NCBI RefSeq assembly: GCF_918698085.1 | Contig: NZ_CAKKLP010000015.1 | Coordinates: 62,001 to 126,000, forward strand | From: Chryseobacterium sp. Bi04 | GTDB taxonomy: Bacteria; Bacteroidota; Bacteroidia; Flavobacteriales; Weeksellaceae | Direction of reading: 5' to 3' | Length of the DNA stretch: 64,000 nt | Shown here: piece after piece, positions 32,888 through 41,629 of the stretch | Layout: every line of letters starts with the position of its first letter | Position numbering within the stretch: the stretch's first letter is position 1 | Position numbers and translations under genes: made by a program | The notes under the pieces: generated by a model | Database searches by the model: none | What the model was told of the DNA's origin: nothing | What the model saw: the letters and a program-made list of their open reading frames with translations, nothing else

Positions 32888-33337
32888 TTAGAGTACTTCC
32901 ACTATTTTTTGATGAATTTTATTTAGTACAAATTCATCTCCGGCCCTCATCCCCATTATCTTTTTTGCCATTGGACTTTCGGGGGAAATGGCGTAGAAAC
33001 GGTCTCCTTCAAAAAAGAATTCACCTAATGAAACTGAAATATAAAAACGGGCTTTATTGGTAATCACCAATGATCCCAGCTGTGCTCTTTCTGTACTTGT
33101 GTTAAGAACTTTTGCCATATTTCTTTTAAGATCATTCAAAGCTCCCAATTGTCGCTGCATCTGGTAAATCTCCTCCTGCATTTCTTCTCTCATGCTGTCA
33201 TATTTCGGAGTTTTTTTGATGTCACGGCTTGCTTCCAGAGTAAACTCAATAAATTTTTTAAGTTTTTCAATTTTCTCTGTAATGGTAGTTTTTACGAAGT
33301 CTCTGATATCACTTTTTTCAAATACAATCTTCTCCAT
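32888..33337 (-). CDS. GreA/GreB-like transcription factor
   Basis: 149 residues: an N-terminal helical hairpin (KFIEFTLEASRDIKKTPKYD ... QMQRQLGALNDLK) followed by a GreA/B C-terminal FKBP-like domain (YAISPESPMAKKIMGMRAGDEF). True Gre factors have two acidic residues at the coiled-coil tip; here the tip contains K, T and D residues, so transcript cleavage may be lost, as in Gre-like inhibitors. It would act at the RNA polymerase secondary channel. The Gre fold is firm; the activity is not. Confidence 0.75.
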   Translation of the reverse strand: MEKIVFEKSDIRDFVKTTITEKIEKLKKFIEFTLEASRDIKKTPKYDSMREEMQEEIYQMQRQLGALNDLKRNMAKVLNTSTERAQLGSLVITNKARFYISVSLGEFFFEGDRFYAISPESPMAKKIMGMRAGDEFVLNKIHQKIVEVL

Positions 33338-33455
33338 AAATCGAATCTTTATATAAAGATAATATTTTTCTTATAATAATTTATATTTTCATTTCTTCAT
33401 AAAAAAACAAATGACCCAAATCCTAATACCGTAGCACCAACCCCTAAAGCATAAA

Positions 33456-33481
33456 AAAGCCCTGTAAAATTTACAAGGCTT
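33456..33481 (-). terminator. Terminator after the SRPBCC gene
   Basis: On the minus strand AAGCCTTGTAAA pairs with TTTACAGGGCTT (one internal mismatch), followed by T4-6. Confidence 0.65.
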
Positions 33482-33486
33482 CAGTT

Positions 33487-34017
33487 TTATTTTTCTGATA
33501 TCTGTTTCAGACCATCAAGCCCCTGCCCAAACATCTTATTCATATTATTATCCATCATAGGCTTCATAATCTTCATCATCGTATTGAGTTCATTATCAAT
33601 CATCCAGGTTACTTTTGTTCCATTTCCTTCGGGTGTCAGTACAAAGGTACTTTTGGCATTTCCTTCAAAAGGCTGGATAAAATGGAGTTTGGTGACCATT
33701 TTTTCATTGGGTACCATTTCAGTAATCGCCTGTTCTCCCTCGCCCACATTTTTATCTCCTTTCCAGTGATAGGAATCTCCTATTTTATCCCCTTCTCCCG
33801 AATACGTAATTTTAATATTTTTATCTGCTTTGGAAAAAGGATCCCATACATTATATTCTTTTAAAGAACCTACATGTGACCATACTTTTTCTTTTGGAGC
33901 TTTAATGACAACAGATTTTTCAAAATGATAGTCTTTGCTGAATGCCAGCATAGCAATAACAGCATATACAACAATCAACAGAATGATGATTCCGATAATT
34001 TTTAAGAGTGTTTTCAT
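33487..34017 (-). CDS. SRPBCC (START-like) domain protein with N-terminal membrane anchor
   Basis: 176 residues. An N-terminal helix (LLKIIGIIILLIVVYAVIAMLAF) precedes a polyketide-cyclase/AHSA1-type beta-grip domain that starts FEKSVVIKAPKEKVWSHVGSLKEYNVWDPF. The domain binds a hydrophobic ligand in other members. It is probably membrane tethered and faces the periplasm or cytoplasm. It stands alone with its own terminator. The ligand is unknown. Confidence 0.85.
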   Translation of the reverse strand: MKTLLKIIGIIILLIVVYAVIAMLAFSKDYHFEKSVVIKAPKEKVWSHVGSLKEYNVWDPFSKADKNIKITYSGEGDKIGDSYHWKGDKNVGEGEQAITEMVPNEKMVTKLHFIQPFEGNAKSTFVLTPEGNGTKVTWMIDNELNTMMKIMKPMMDNNMNKMFGQGLDGLKQISEK

Positions 34018-34183
34018 AGTTTATATATTTAGGTTGTTTATTTCAATGACAATGTTTACATCTGTTCTCAAAATTAGATATTTCAATATCATCCCCACTT
34101 TCCATATGACAAGATTATTAAGGAAATAAATTCCAGACAATCTAGAGTTATTTCAAATTTGCTTTACCGGAACTTCAATATAA

Positions 34184-35641
34184 TTAAAGTATCGCTTTCT
34201 TATAAAGGCCAAATTCGCTTAACGTAATGCAAACCGGAGATTGTGTAATGTTTAGTCTCAATTTACTGGCAGTAAGCGGCTGTCTCAATTTAATCAATCT
34301 TTTAGCCCCAATGCTTGTACCTTCATAAATCTTTTCCCAGGCGTTATCCTTAAAAACTTCAATATTATAAGCTTCAATCCTTTGCCCTAAAGGAATGAAT
34401 TCCTGTAAGCTAATGATATCAAATGTTTGAGAAGATGGAAGGTTTATTTCAAGACTTGCCTGTTTTACTTTATCTTCAGTGGCCCAAAAGCTTTGCTTAT
34501 CACCATCCAGCAAGGTAAGTGGAATATGAACTTTATCTCTGGTATTACTGGATTTGATCATAGCTCCCTTAGCCAGATTATTGGCAAAAGTCTGCTTTAT
34601 TATAGTTCCGAAAGCTTGCAGGGCAGCAACATCGTCTTCATGCAACCTGCCTCTGGTATCCGGAGCCAACCCTAAATCTAATGCAGCACCGTGGCCAACA
34701 CTTTTCAGGTAAAGATCAAATAAGACTTCCGGTGATTTGGGTTTTTCCTGAACATGAAAGAACCATCCTTTCCTAAGCGGAACATCACATTCCGCCGGCA
34801 TCCAAAATTTCCCGTTTCTAATACCAGTTGGGCTTTGCGGGTAGTTAGCCTGTCCAGGAACAGCTTCACTTTTACCTTTTGGTCCTGTTGGGGTAAAGGT
34901 AGCCCAGCTAGTTTCTGAAGCATGCCCTTCTTCATTTCCCACCCACCTTATATCCAAACCAACATCGCTAAATATATTCGCCATAGATTGCATTTTGCGG
35001 GTAATAGCCCAGGTATTTTTCCAATCATAGTAAACCGTATTATCTATACTCCTTGTTTCTCTGGCTCCTCCATAATAGCCATCTCCACCATTGGCACCGT
35101 CATGCCAGCTCATAAACAGATTTCCATAATTGCTGTATAACTCTTTCAGCTGAGCCTGATAGATAGGAAGGTATTTTGATGTCCCATATTCAGGATTATT
35201 CCGATCCCAAGGTGAGCAATATATTCCAAACTTTAACCCATATTTTTGAGCTGCAAGCTGCACTTCTTTTACCAGATCTCCTTTACCGTTTCTGAAAGGG
35301 CTTTTCGAAACATTGTAGGCCGTTGTTTTGGTAGGCCATAAAGCAAATCCATCATGATGCTTAGCCACCAGTATTACTCCTTTTAATCCTCCTGATTTAG
35401 CTGCTTTTACAATTTGTTCGGCATCGAAATCGGTGGGATTGAAAATTCCTGGATTAGCATCCCCATAGCCCCATTCCTTATCTTCAAAGGTGGTAGGTGT
35501 AAAATGGATCAGCCCATACACTTCAATATCATGCCAGGCCAATTGTCTTTCAGAGGGTGTAGCTCCATACGGCTGAATTGCTTTTTGTGCATTTATAAAA
35601 CTGTATAAGAACAGACAACAAAAGAATATTTTTTTCATCAA
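34184..35641 (-). CDS. Secreted alpha-L-fucosidase, GH29
   Basis: 485 residues. A signal peptide (MMKKIFFCCLFLYSFINA) is followed by a GH29 TIM barrel: EVYGLIHFTPTTFEDKEWGYG near residue 40, VAKHHDGFALWPT near 92, and the nucleophile Asp in LFMSWHDGANGG near 180. The C-terminal about 120 residues form a beta sandwich like F5/8-type discoidin domains. The pattern fits the GH29-B group that cuts alpha-1,3/1,4-fucose from glycans; the subgroup is inference. No T9SS tail is present, so it is probably periplasmic. No SusCD pair is nearby. Confidence 0.9.
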   Translation of the reverse strand: MMKKIFFCCLFLYSFINAQKAIQPYGATPSERQLAWHDIEVYGLIHFTPTTFEDKEWGYGDANPGIFNPTDFDAEQIVKAAKSGGLKGVILVAKHHDGFALWPTKTTAYNVSKSPFRNGKGDLVKEVQLAAQKYGLKFGIYCSPWDRNNPEYGTSKYLPIYQAQLKELYSNYGNLFMSWHDGANGGDGYYGGARETRSIDNTVYYDWKNTWAITRKMQSMANIFSDVGLDIRWVGNEEGHASETSWATFTPTGPKGKSEAVPGQANYPQSPTGIRNGKFWMPAECDVPLRKGWFFHVQEKPKSPEVLFDLYLKSVGHGAALDLGLAPDTRGRLHEDDVAALQAFGTIIKQTFANNLAKGAMIKSSNTRDKVHIPLTLLDGDKQSFWATEDKVKQASLEINLPSSQTFDIISLQEFIPLGQRIEAYNIEVFKDNAWEKIYEGTSIGAKRLIKLRQPLTASKLRLNITQSPVCITLSEFGLYKKAIL

Positions 35642-35821
35642 TTAATAATTAAGATTACAACTTATGGTTAGCCATTCATCTTCATCTCTACTCTTCCTAT
35701 GACAAAATTATTTTAAAGATAAGTATTTTTGTCATAACTTTTTATTCAGGCATTATTTTTGAGCTTTTCAGCTGTGATTCCTGATGAATGACTACATTTA
35801 ACTTTAATTAAAAATCAAAAA

Positions 35822-37840
35822 ATGAATATTTTAACTGAGAAATTTAACACTCCATATCATTCTGCACCGTTTACTTCTATAAAAAATGAAGATTATCTTC
35901 CTGCTTTTAAAGAATTAATCCAAAAATCTGAGGAGGAAATCAATGCGATTGTTAATAATCCTGAGGCACCTACTTTTGAAAATGTAATTGAAGCTTTAGC
36001 GTATTCTGGCGAGCAGCTGGATGTTGTTTCCAATATATTTTTCAATTTAAATTCGGCAGAAACAAGTGATGAAATCCAGCAGATTGCTCAGGAAGTTTCT
36101 CCTATTTTAACGGAATATTCTTCAAAGATTTCTCAAAACGAAGCTCTTTTCAGTAAAATAAAAAAAGTATACGACGAAAAGGAAAAATATAACCTCAATG
36201 AAGAACAAAAAATGCTTTTGAATGAAACCTATAAAGGTTTTGTAAGAAGTGGTGCTTTATTAAATGAAGAGGACAAGGAAAAATTAAAAAAGATCAGCAT
36301 GGATCTTTCTCTAAAATCCCTGCAGTTCGGACAAAATGTATTAGCTTCTACCAATGCTTATTTCAAGCACATTACCCATAAAGAAGATTTGGCAGGTATC
36401 CCTGAAGCTATTATTGATCAATATGCTGAGGAAGCCAAAGAGAGAAATCTGGAAGGCTGGGTTGTTACGCTGCAATATCCAAGCTATATCCCGTTCATGA
36501 CTTATGCGGAAAACCGTGAACTGAGAAAGGAACTGGCATTGGCCAATGGCAAAAAATCTTTTGATGGTGGTGAGTTTGATAACCAAAATATGATCAAAGA
36601 ACTTTTAACTTTAAAACAGCAAAAAGCTGAGCTTCTAGGGTATAAGGCTTATGCTGATTTTGTTCTTGAAGAAAGAATGGCCAAATCACCGGTGAAGGTT
36701 TTTGATTTCTTAAATGAACTTTTAACCAAAGCAAAGCCTTACGCTGATAAAGAAATCGAAGAATTAAAACTATTGGCTAAAGCTGATGGTATTGAGGATA
36801 TGCAAGGTTATGACCATGCTTTTTACGCTGAAAAACTTCGTAAACAAAAATTTGACCTGAATGACGAAGAACTGAAGCCTTATTTCCCTTTAAATCAGGT
36901 ACAGGATGCTGTTTTTGGATTGGCTGGAAAACTTTTCGGATTAACATTTGAGGAAAGAAATGATATTCCGAAATACCATGAAGAAGTAAAGGTGTATGAA
37001 GTAAAAGAAAATGGCACTTATAAATCTCTGCTTTACGTTGACTATTTCCCAAGAAAGGGTAAAAGAGCAGGTGCATGGATGACAAGCTACAAAAATCAAT
37101 ATCAACAGAACGGGGAAAATTCACGTCCGCATATTTCTATTGTCTGCAATTTCAGTAAACCAACAAAGGACACTCCTAGTCTATTAACATTCCAGGAGGT
37201 GACTACTTTATTCCATGAATTTGGACATGCTCTTCACGGAATGATGGCCAATACGCAATACCCTTCTCTTTCGGGGACTTCTGTAAAATGGGACTTCGTG
37301 GAGCTTCCATCCCAATTCCTGGAAAACTTCTGCTATGAACCTGAGTTCTTGAAGACTTTTGCAAAACATTACAAAACGGGTGAAGTTCTTCCTGATGAAA
37401 AAATTGAAAAGATTGAACAGTCTAAAAACTTTATGGAAGGATATCAAACGCTGAGACAGATTGGGTTCGGACTTCTGGATATGAATTACCATACTAAAGT
37501 TGGAGAATTAGCACATGAGACGATAAAGGAGTTTGAAGATAAATATACCCAAGCAACTACACTTTACCCTACGAATTCTGAAACAGCAATGAGCCCAAGT
37601 TTCTCCCATATTTTTCAGGGTGGATATTCTGCGGGATATTACTCTTACAAATGGGCAGAAGTACTGGATGCTGATGCTTTCCAGTATTTTAAAGAAAACG
37701 GAATTTTCAATCCGGAGATTGCAGCTCAGTACAAAATCCTTCTTTCTTCCGGCGGAACGAAAGATCCCATGGAACTGTATAAAGATTTCAGAGGTAGTGA
37801 ACCAAAAGTAGAGAGCTTATTGAAAAGAGCTTTCGGATAA
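35822..37840 (+). CDS. M3-family zinc metallopeptidase (oligopeptidase A/Dcp type)
   Basis: 672 residues. The zinc motif HEFGH lies in TTLFHEFGHALHGMMA (near residue 465), with the third ligand Glu in WDFVELPSQFLENF about 27 residues later; both are M3 hallmarks. The N-terminal helical domain and the SHIFQGGYSAGYYSYKWAEVLDADAFQYF segment match Dcp/OpdA peptidases, which cut oligopeptides or C-terminal dipeptides. No signal peptide is present, so it is cytoplasmic. Fifteen bases after its stop begins the first of two unknown genes, so they may form an operon. Confidence 0.93.
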   Translation: MNILTEKFNTPYHSAPFTSIKNEDYLPAFKELIQKSEEEINAIVNNPEAPTFENVIEALAYSGEQLDVVSNIFFNLNSAETSDEIQQIAQEVSPILTEYSSKISQNEALFSKIKKVYDEKEKYNLNEEQKMLLNETYKGFVRSGALLNEEDKEKLKKISMDLSLKSLQFGQNVLASTNAYFKHITHKEDLAGIPEAIIDQYAEEAKERNLEGWVVTLQYPSYIPFMTYAENRELRKELALANGKKSFDGGEFDNQNMIKELLTLKQQKAELLGYKAYADFVLEERMAKSPVKVFDFLNELLTKAKPYADKEIEELKLLAKADGIEDMQGYDHAFYAEKLRKQKFDLNDEELKPYFPLNQVQDAVFGLAGKLFGLTFEERNDIPKYHEEVKVYEVKENGTYKSLLYVDYFPRKGKRAGAWMTSYKNQYQQNGENSRPHISIVCNFSKPTKDTPSLLTFQEVTTLFHEFGHALHGMMANTQYPSLSGTSVKWDFVELPSQFLENFCYEPEFLKTFAKHYKTGEVLPDEKIEKIEQSKNFMEGYQTLRQIGFGLLDMNYHTKVGELAHETIKEFEDKYTQATTLYPTNSETAMSPSFSHIFQGGYSAGYYSYKWAEVLDADAFQYFKENGIFNPEIAAQYKILLSSGGTKDPMELYKDFRGSEPKVESLLKRAFG

Positions 37841-37855
37841 TCTCTATTCTTGAAT

Positions 37856-38296
37856 ATGATACAAGAACTTAATATATTTGAAGCTGTTTTTAAGGATGCC
37901 TTAAAAACAGCTTTCATTCATGTAGATACTGAATACATTGATGATCTTCTGGATAAAAGAGACCTTCCTGAATTTTCGGATGTATGGATGAAAGCCTATC
38001 AGCCAGTAGAAGGAAAGGAGATAACTACGGAAACAGAGGACAAAATCAATGACCTCCGAAAGGATATTTTTGTATTCGTTTTCAGAAGCACAGGATCATC
38101 CGATCTATCAGCCTATATCTCCGACGATGTGGGCCTTATTTGCGCCTATTACATTCATAACATTGAGAATAAATGGGTGACCGATTTACTTTACACTTAC
38201 CTTACTCATCAGATTCCCCACGGCGAGCTTATGAAAACAGATCAAACAATAAAAGAATTAATTAATTCCTATCACTTCAACGATGAGAAATTATAA
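37856..38296 (+). CDS. Hypothetical soluble protein, 146 aa
   Basis: Starts at the ATG at 37856 (a TTG two codons earlier is possible). It is acidic, with no membrane segment or motif I recognise; the middle has a beta-strand-like DIFVFVFRSTGSSDLSAYIS. The last 14 bases overlap the next gene. It lies 15 bases behind the M3 peptidase gene, so the two are likely co-transcribed. Function unknown. Confidence 0.65.
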   Translation: MIQELNIFEAVFKDALKTAFIHVDTEYIDDLLDKRDLPEFSDVWMKAYQPVEGKEITTETEDKINDLRKDIFVFVFRSTGSSDLSAYISDDVGLICAYYIHNIENKWVTDLLYTYLTHQIPHGELMKTDQTIKELINSYHFNDEKL

Positions 38297-38816
38297 ATAT
38301 TGGAGATCCTGTGCTGATTTGATAGAGAGCGGAAAGATTGAAGAGGCAACAAATTACGCTCTGGAAATCACTTTAAAGCTTGGACTTTCTAAAGAAGTAG
38401 TGGAAAAAATCATGGCTGTTTCTTTAAAGGGTTTTGAAAAAAAAATTGAAGAGAAAATGAATGGTTGCCTGAAAAAGGCAAAAGAAGAGAATGCTGAAGC
38501 ACTTTGTTTGTATTATAGTATGGACAATGGTTGGGACAGTACAATGTATATCTGTAAAGATTATAGCACGGAAAACACTTCCTGGATCTCTGAAAGCAGA
38601 AGCTGGATTGATCTCGGAAAAACAAGAGGCTTCTCAGAAATCTATAAAAATACTGCAGAATCAGCTTTTTTCGCCAATAAAATAAGTTCAGCGGTTTGCA
38701 TTCTTTTAATGTTTAGAACAACCATTGCTTTTTATAATGTGGCTCAAAAGTTTTCAGATTGCGGACTTAAACTTTGTATTACCGCAACAGAGAGTGACTT
38801 TGTAAGAGTTGCATAA
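38283..38816 (+). CDS. Hypothetical soluble protein, 177 aa
   Basis: It overlaps the previous gene by 14 bases, suggesting coupled translation. An N-terminal helical part is followed by an alpha/beta part (AEALCLYYSMDNGWDSTMYI ... RSWIDLGKTRGF) that faintly recalls DUF4303-type immunity/SMI-like domains. I would not insist on that. It has no signal peptide. Function unknown. Confidence 0.6.
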   Translation: MRNYKYWRSCADLIESGKIEEATNYALEITLKLGLSKEVVEKIMAVSLKGFEKKIEEKMNGCLKKAKEENAEALCLYYSMDNGWDSTMYICKDYSTENTSWISESRSWIDLGKTRGFSEIYKNTAESAFFANKISSAVCILLMFRTTIAFYNVAQKFSDCGLKLCITATESDFVRVA

Positions 38817-38988
38817 ATGAAACTGAGTTCGGATAAGAAACTTGGGAGCTAGAAAGAAGAAAAAGGTTGTTGGTTAGGAGGATGCATGTGGATCAACAAA
38901 TCTTTCAGTCATCAGAATTAAAAGATTTATTTTAAGAAAGCTAAATTTGTAGATGACAACATAAGTATTCATTCTGTAATTTTAAATA

Positions 38989-39372
38989 ATGAGCAATATA
39001 ACATCAAGATTAGAAAATGTAAAAAAACTCCAGGCTAAAAGATGGGAGAATGAAGACCATTGGGATACTTTAAATGATTTATTAATCAAAGAACTGGATG
39101 AAATTTTACTTATTGAGCCAGAAAACACATCCGCTTTAATCAATATTGGAGCTATTTATTCTGATATGGGAGAAAATGAAACGGCTTTGCACTATTTAAA
39201 GAAGGCATTAGATTTAGGTTCAAACGACAAAAATTTATATGTGAATCTTGCCGTTGTACTTATTTATATGGAAAAACATCAGGAAGAATATTTAGAATAT
39301 CTTGAAGAAGTGGAAGATAAGATTGAAGACCCACTTACTTTTAAAGCCTATTTTGATCCTCAGTCTCATTAG
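38989..39372 (+). CDS. Tetratricopeptide repeat protein
   Basis: 127 residues with two clear TPR units (TSALINIGAIYSDMGENETA LHYL and NLYVNLAVVLIYMEKHQ), preceded by a charged helix. TPRs mediate protein contacts. It has no signal peptide. It stands alone; the Pmp3-like gene follows after 29 bases and may be read with it. Confidence 0.75.
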   Translation: MSNITSRLENVKKLQAKRWENEDHWDTLNDLLIKELDEILLIEPENTSALINIGAIYSDMGENETALHYLKKALDLGSNDKNLYVNLAVVLIYMEKHQEEYLEYLEEVEDKIEDPLTFKAYFDPQSH

Positions 39373-39401
39373 AAATTTATTATTAATTAAAACCTTACAC
39401 C

Positions 39402-39602
39402 ATGTTACTAGCCATTTTACTTCCCTTCTTATCCTTTATGGTTCGTGGAAAAATCATCACCGGAGTGATCTGCCTGATTTTACAGATTACCTTAATCGGC
39501 TGGCTTCCCGCTGCTATATGGGCGGTTGTTTCTTTAAATAATGCCAGAGCAGATAAGAGAACAGACAGGCTCATTAAAGCCATGCGCAGCAATCAAAAGT
39601 AA
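39402..39602 (+). CDS. YqaE/Pmp3-like small membrane protein
   Basis: 66 residues with two hydrophobic helices (LLAILLPFLSFMV and GVICLILQITLIGWLPAAIWAVVSL) and a basic C-terminus. The Gly-Trp-Leu-Pro-Ala-Ala-Ile-Trp-Ala turn is the hallmark of the YqaE/Pmp3 stress-associated family of proteolipids in the cytoplasmic membrane. An overlapping ORF in another frame (39302-39541) is a shadow. Confidence 0.75.
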   Translation: MLLAILLPFLSFMVRGKIITGVICLILQITLIGWLPAAIWAVVSLNNARADKRTDRLIKAMRSNQK

Positions 39603-39683
39603 AGTCATTTCATATAATTTTTTAAATAATTACTGTAATTTGACTTCAGGCATCTGCTCACAATAAAACCCAATTCTATCCTT

Positions 39684-40415
39684 ATGAAAGAAAATAAATA
39701 CGACAACCCGGCTTTTTTTGACCAGTATGAACAGATGCTACGGTCACAATTAGGCTTAGAAGGAGCAGGAGAATGGCATGCTCTGAAAAATATGCTACCA
39801 GATTGTAAAGAAAAAAAGGTCCTCGATCTGGGTTGTGGATTCGGATGGCACTGCCGCTATGCTATGGAAAATGGGGCAAAATCTGTTATTGGGATTGACC
39901 TTTCGGAGAAAATGCTTGCTAAAGCTAAAGAGATCAACAACCTGGAAGGTATTCACTATGAAAGAAAAGCATTGGAAGATGTGGAATACCCTGCTGAAAA
40001 ATTTGACCTTATTTTAAGTTCGCTGACCCTTCATTATGTGGAATCATTTGAGGCTCTTGCTCAAAATATTTATCATTGGCTGGTTTCAGGAGGCCGTTTT
40101 GTGTTTTCAGTAGAACATCCTGTTTTTACTGCTGAAGGAGGCCAGGATTGGGTATACGATAAAGATGGGGAAAAAGTCTGCTGGCCCGTTGACCGGTATT
40201 TTATCGAAGGGAAAAGAAACACCACCTTTTTAGGAGAAAATGTCATCAAATACCACAGGACTTTAACCTCTTATCTCAATACTTTACTAAAGCACGGTTT
40301 TAAGATCAGAGAAATCATTGAACCTGAGCCTAGTCACACCATGCTGAAGGAAATTCCAGAAATGAAAGAGGAACTTCGCAGACCAATGATGCTATTAATA
40401 TCTGTAGAAAAATAA
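39684..40415 (+). CDS. Class I SAM-dependent methyltransferase
   Basis: 243 residues. The SAM-binding motif I is VLDLGCGFGWHCRYAMENGA (near residue 49), followed by the acidic ribose contact in VIGIDLSEKML and motif IV FDLILSSLTLHYVE. It is most like the ubiE/small-molecule methyltransferase group. It has no signal peptide and is monocistronic. The substrate is unknown. Confidence 0.9.
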   Translation: MKENKYDNPAFFDQYEQMLRSQLGLEGAGEWHALKNMLPDCKEKKVLDLGCGFGWHCRYAMENGAKSVIGIDLSEKMLAKAKEINNLEGIHYERKALEDVEYPAEKFDLILSSLTLHYVESFEALAQNIYHWLVSGGRFVFSVEHPVFTAEGGQDWVYDKDGEKVCWPVDRYFIEGKRNTTFLGENVIKYHRTLTSYLNTLLKHGFKIREIIEPEPSHTMLKEIPEMKEELRRPMMLLISVEK

Positions 40416-40481
40416 TCCTCTCTTCAATACCTTTGAAAATCATTATCTTATTTTAAATCATTAAAAAACACAAATTACTAT

Positions 40482-40527
40482 TTTGTATAACATGGTAATA
40501 AAAATAATTTATATCTTTGTATAACAT
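40482..40527 (+). promoter_or_regulatory. Two direct repeats TTTGTATAACAT plus -7 element
   Basis: TTTGTATAACAT at 40482-40493 and again at 40516-40527, 34 bases apart. The second copy overlaps TATCTTTG (40512-40519), a TAnnTTTG match, so a protein bound there would block the promoter of the serine hydrolase gene. Confidence 0.45.
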
Positions 40528-40540
40528 AATACAAATCAAT

Positions 40541-41626
40541 ATGATTATCAAAAAACTTATAACCGCTCTTATACTACTTGTATTCTTTAGCAGTCAGATG
40601 GGTGCTCAAGCCCTTGAAAAAAAGGTTGAAAAGAAAATTGACAGCCTGATTCAAACTGAATTTGGAAATAAAAATGAGCCGGGAGGTGTATTTATGATCA
40701 CCCAACATGGAAACTCCCTTTATCGGAAAGCTTTTGGAAAAGCCAATCTGGAGCTTAATGTCAATATGTCCCCGGACCAGGTTTTTCAAATCGGATCAAT
40801 GACCAAGCAGTTTACAGCAGTAGCCATTCTGATGTTGGAACAAGAGGGGAAACTTTCTGTAAATGATCCTGTTTCAAAATATATCAAAGATTATCCTTCG
40901 GGAGATAAAATAAATATCCATCATCTTCTGACCCATACTTCAGGAATTAAGGATTTTACAAAAATGAAATCTCTTTCAGGCATTGCCCAGAAAGAAATGA
41001 AGCCTTCAGAAATGGTAGATTTTTTCAAAAATGAACCTGTTGATTTTACTCCGGGAGAAAAATTTGAATACAATAACTCCGGTTATGTGATTTTAGGATA
41101 TATTATAGAACTTATTTCAGGAGATACTTATGAAAATTTCATCAAGAAAAATATTTTTGACAAGACAGGAATGTCGAATTCCTATTATGCTTCTGATAGA
41201 AAAGTTATTCCCAAAAGGGCTTATGGATATCATAAGAAAGAATCTGGATTTGTCAACAAAACAATAATCAGCTTTAGTGTTCCTTTTTCTTCGGGCTCAT
41301 TAATGTCCACTGTGGATGATATGCTGAAATGGCAGCAGGCTTTAAACCAGAATATTCTATTAAACAGTAAAGAAACCCAAAAGGCATTTCAAAAGTACAA
41401 ACTCAATTCCGGTGAAGAATTTACTTATGGATATGGATGGCATCTGAAAGATATCAATGGTATTCCGGACCGGGAGCACGGCGGAAGCATTTTTGGATTC
41501 AAAAGTATGGGTATTTACATTCCGGGTAAAGATATGTATGTGATCGGTTTCAGCAACTGTGACTGCCATTCACCGACTGAAATCACCCGAAATATGGCTA
41601 AAATTGCTTCAGACCATTCAAAATAG
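40541..41626 (+). CDS. Secreted beta-lactamase-like serine hydrolase (class C/AmpC-like family)
   Basis: 361 residues from the ATG at 40541. Signal peptide MIIKKLITALILLVFFSSQMGA. The Ser-x-x-Lys motif is in QIGSMTKQFTA, the Tyr-x-Asn motif in YNNSGYVILGY, and HGGSIFGF stands for the KTG-like third motif. Proteins of this group are periplasmic D,D-peptidases, esterases or beta-lactamase relatives; resistance activity cannot be claimed. It has its own promoter with paired repeats upstream, and ends three bases before the convergent MFS gene stop. Confidence 0.85.
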   Translation: MIIKKLITALILLVFFSSQMGAQALEKKVEKKIDSLIQTEFGNKNEPGGVFMITQHGNSLYRKAFGKANLELNVNMSPDQVFQIGSMTKQFTAVAILMLEQEGKLSVNDPVSKYIKDYPSGDKINIHHLLTHTSGIKDFTKMKSLSGIAQKEMKPSEMVDFFKNEPVDFTPGEKFEYNNSGYVILGYIIELISGDTYENFIKKNIFDKTGMSNSYYASDRKVIPKRAYGYHKKESGFVNKTIISFSVPFSSGSLMSTVDDMLKWQQALNQNILLNSKETQKAFQKYKLNSGEEFTYGYGWHLKDINGIPDREHGGSIFGFKSMGIYIPGKDMYVIGFSNCDCHSPTEITRNMAKIASDHSK

Positions 41627-41629
41627 TGC

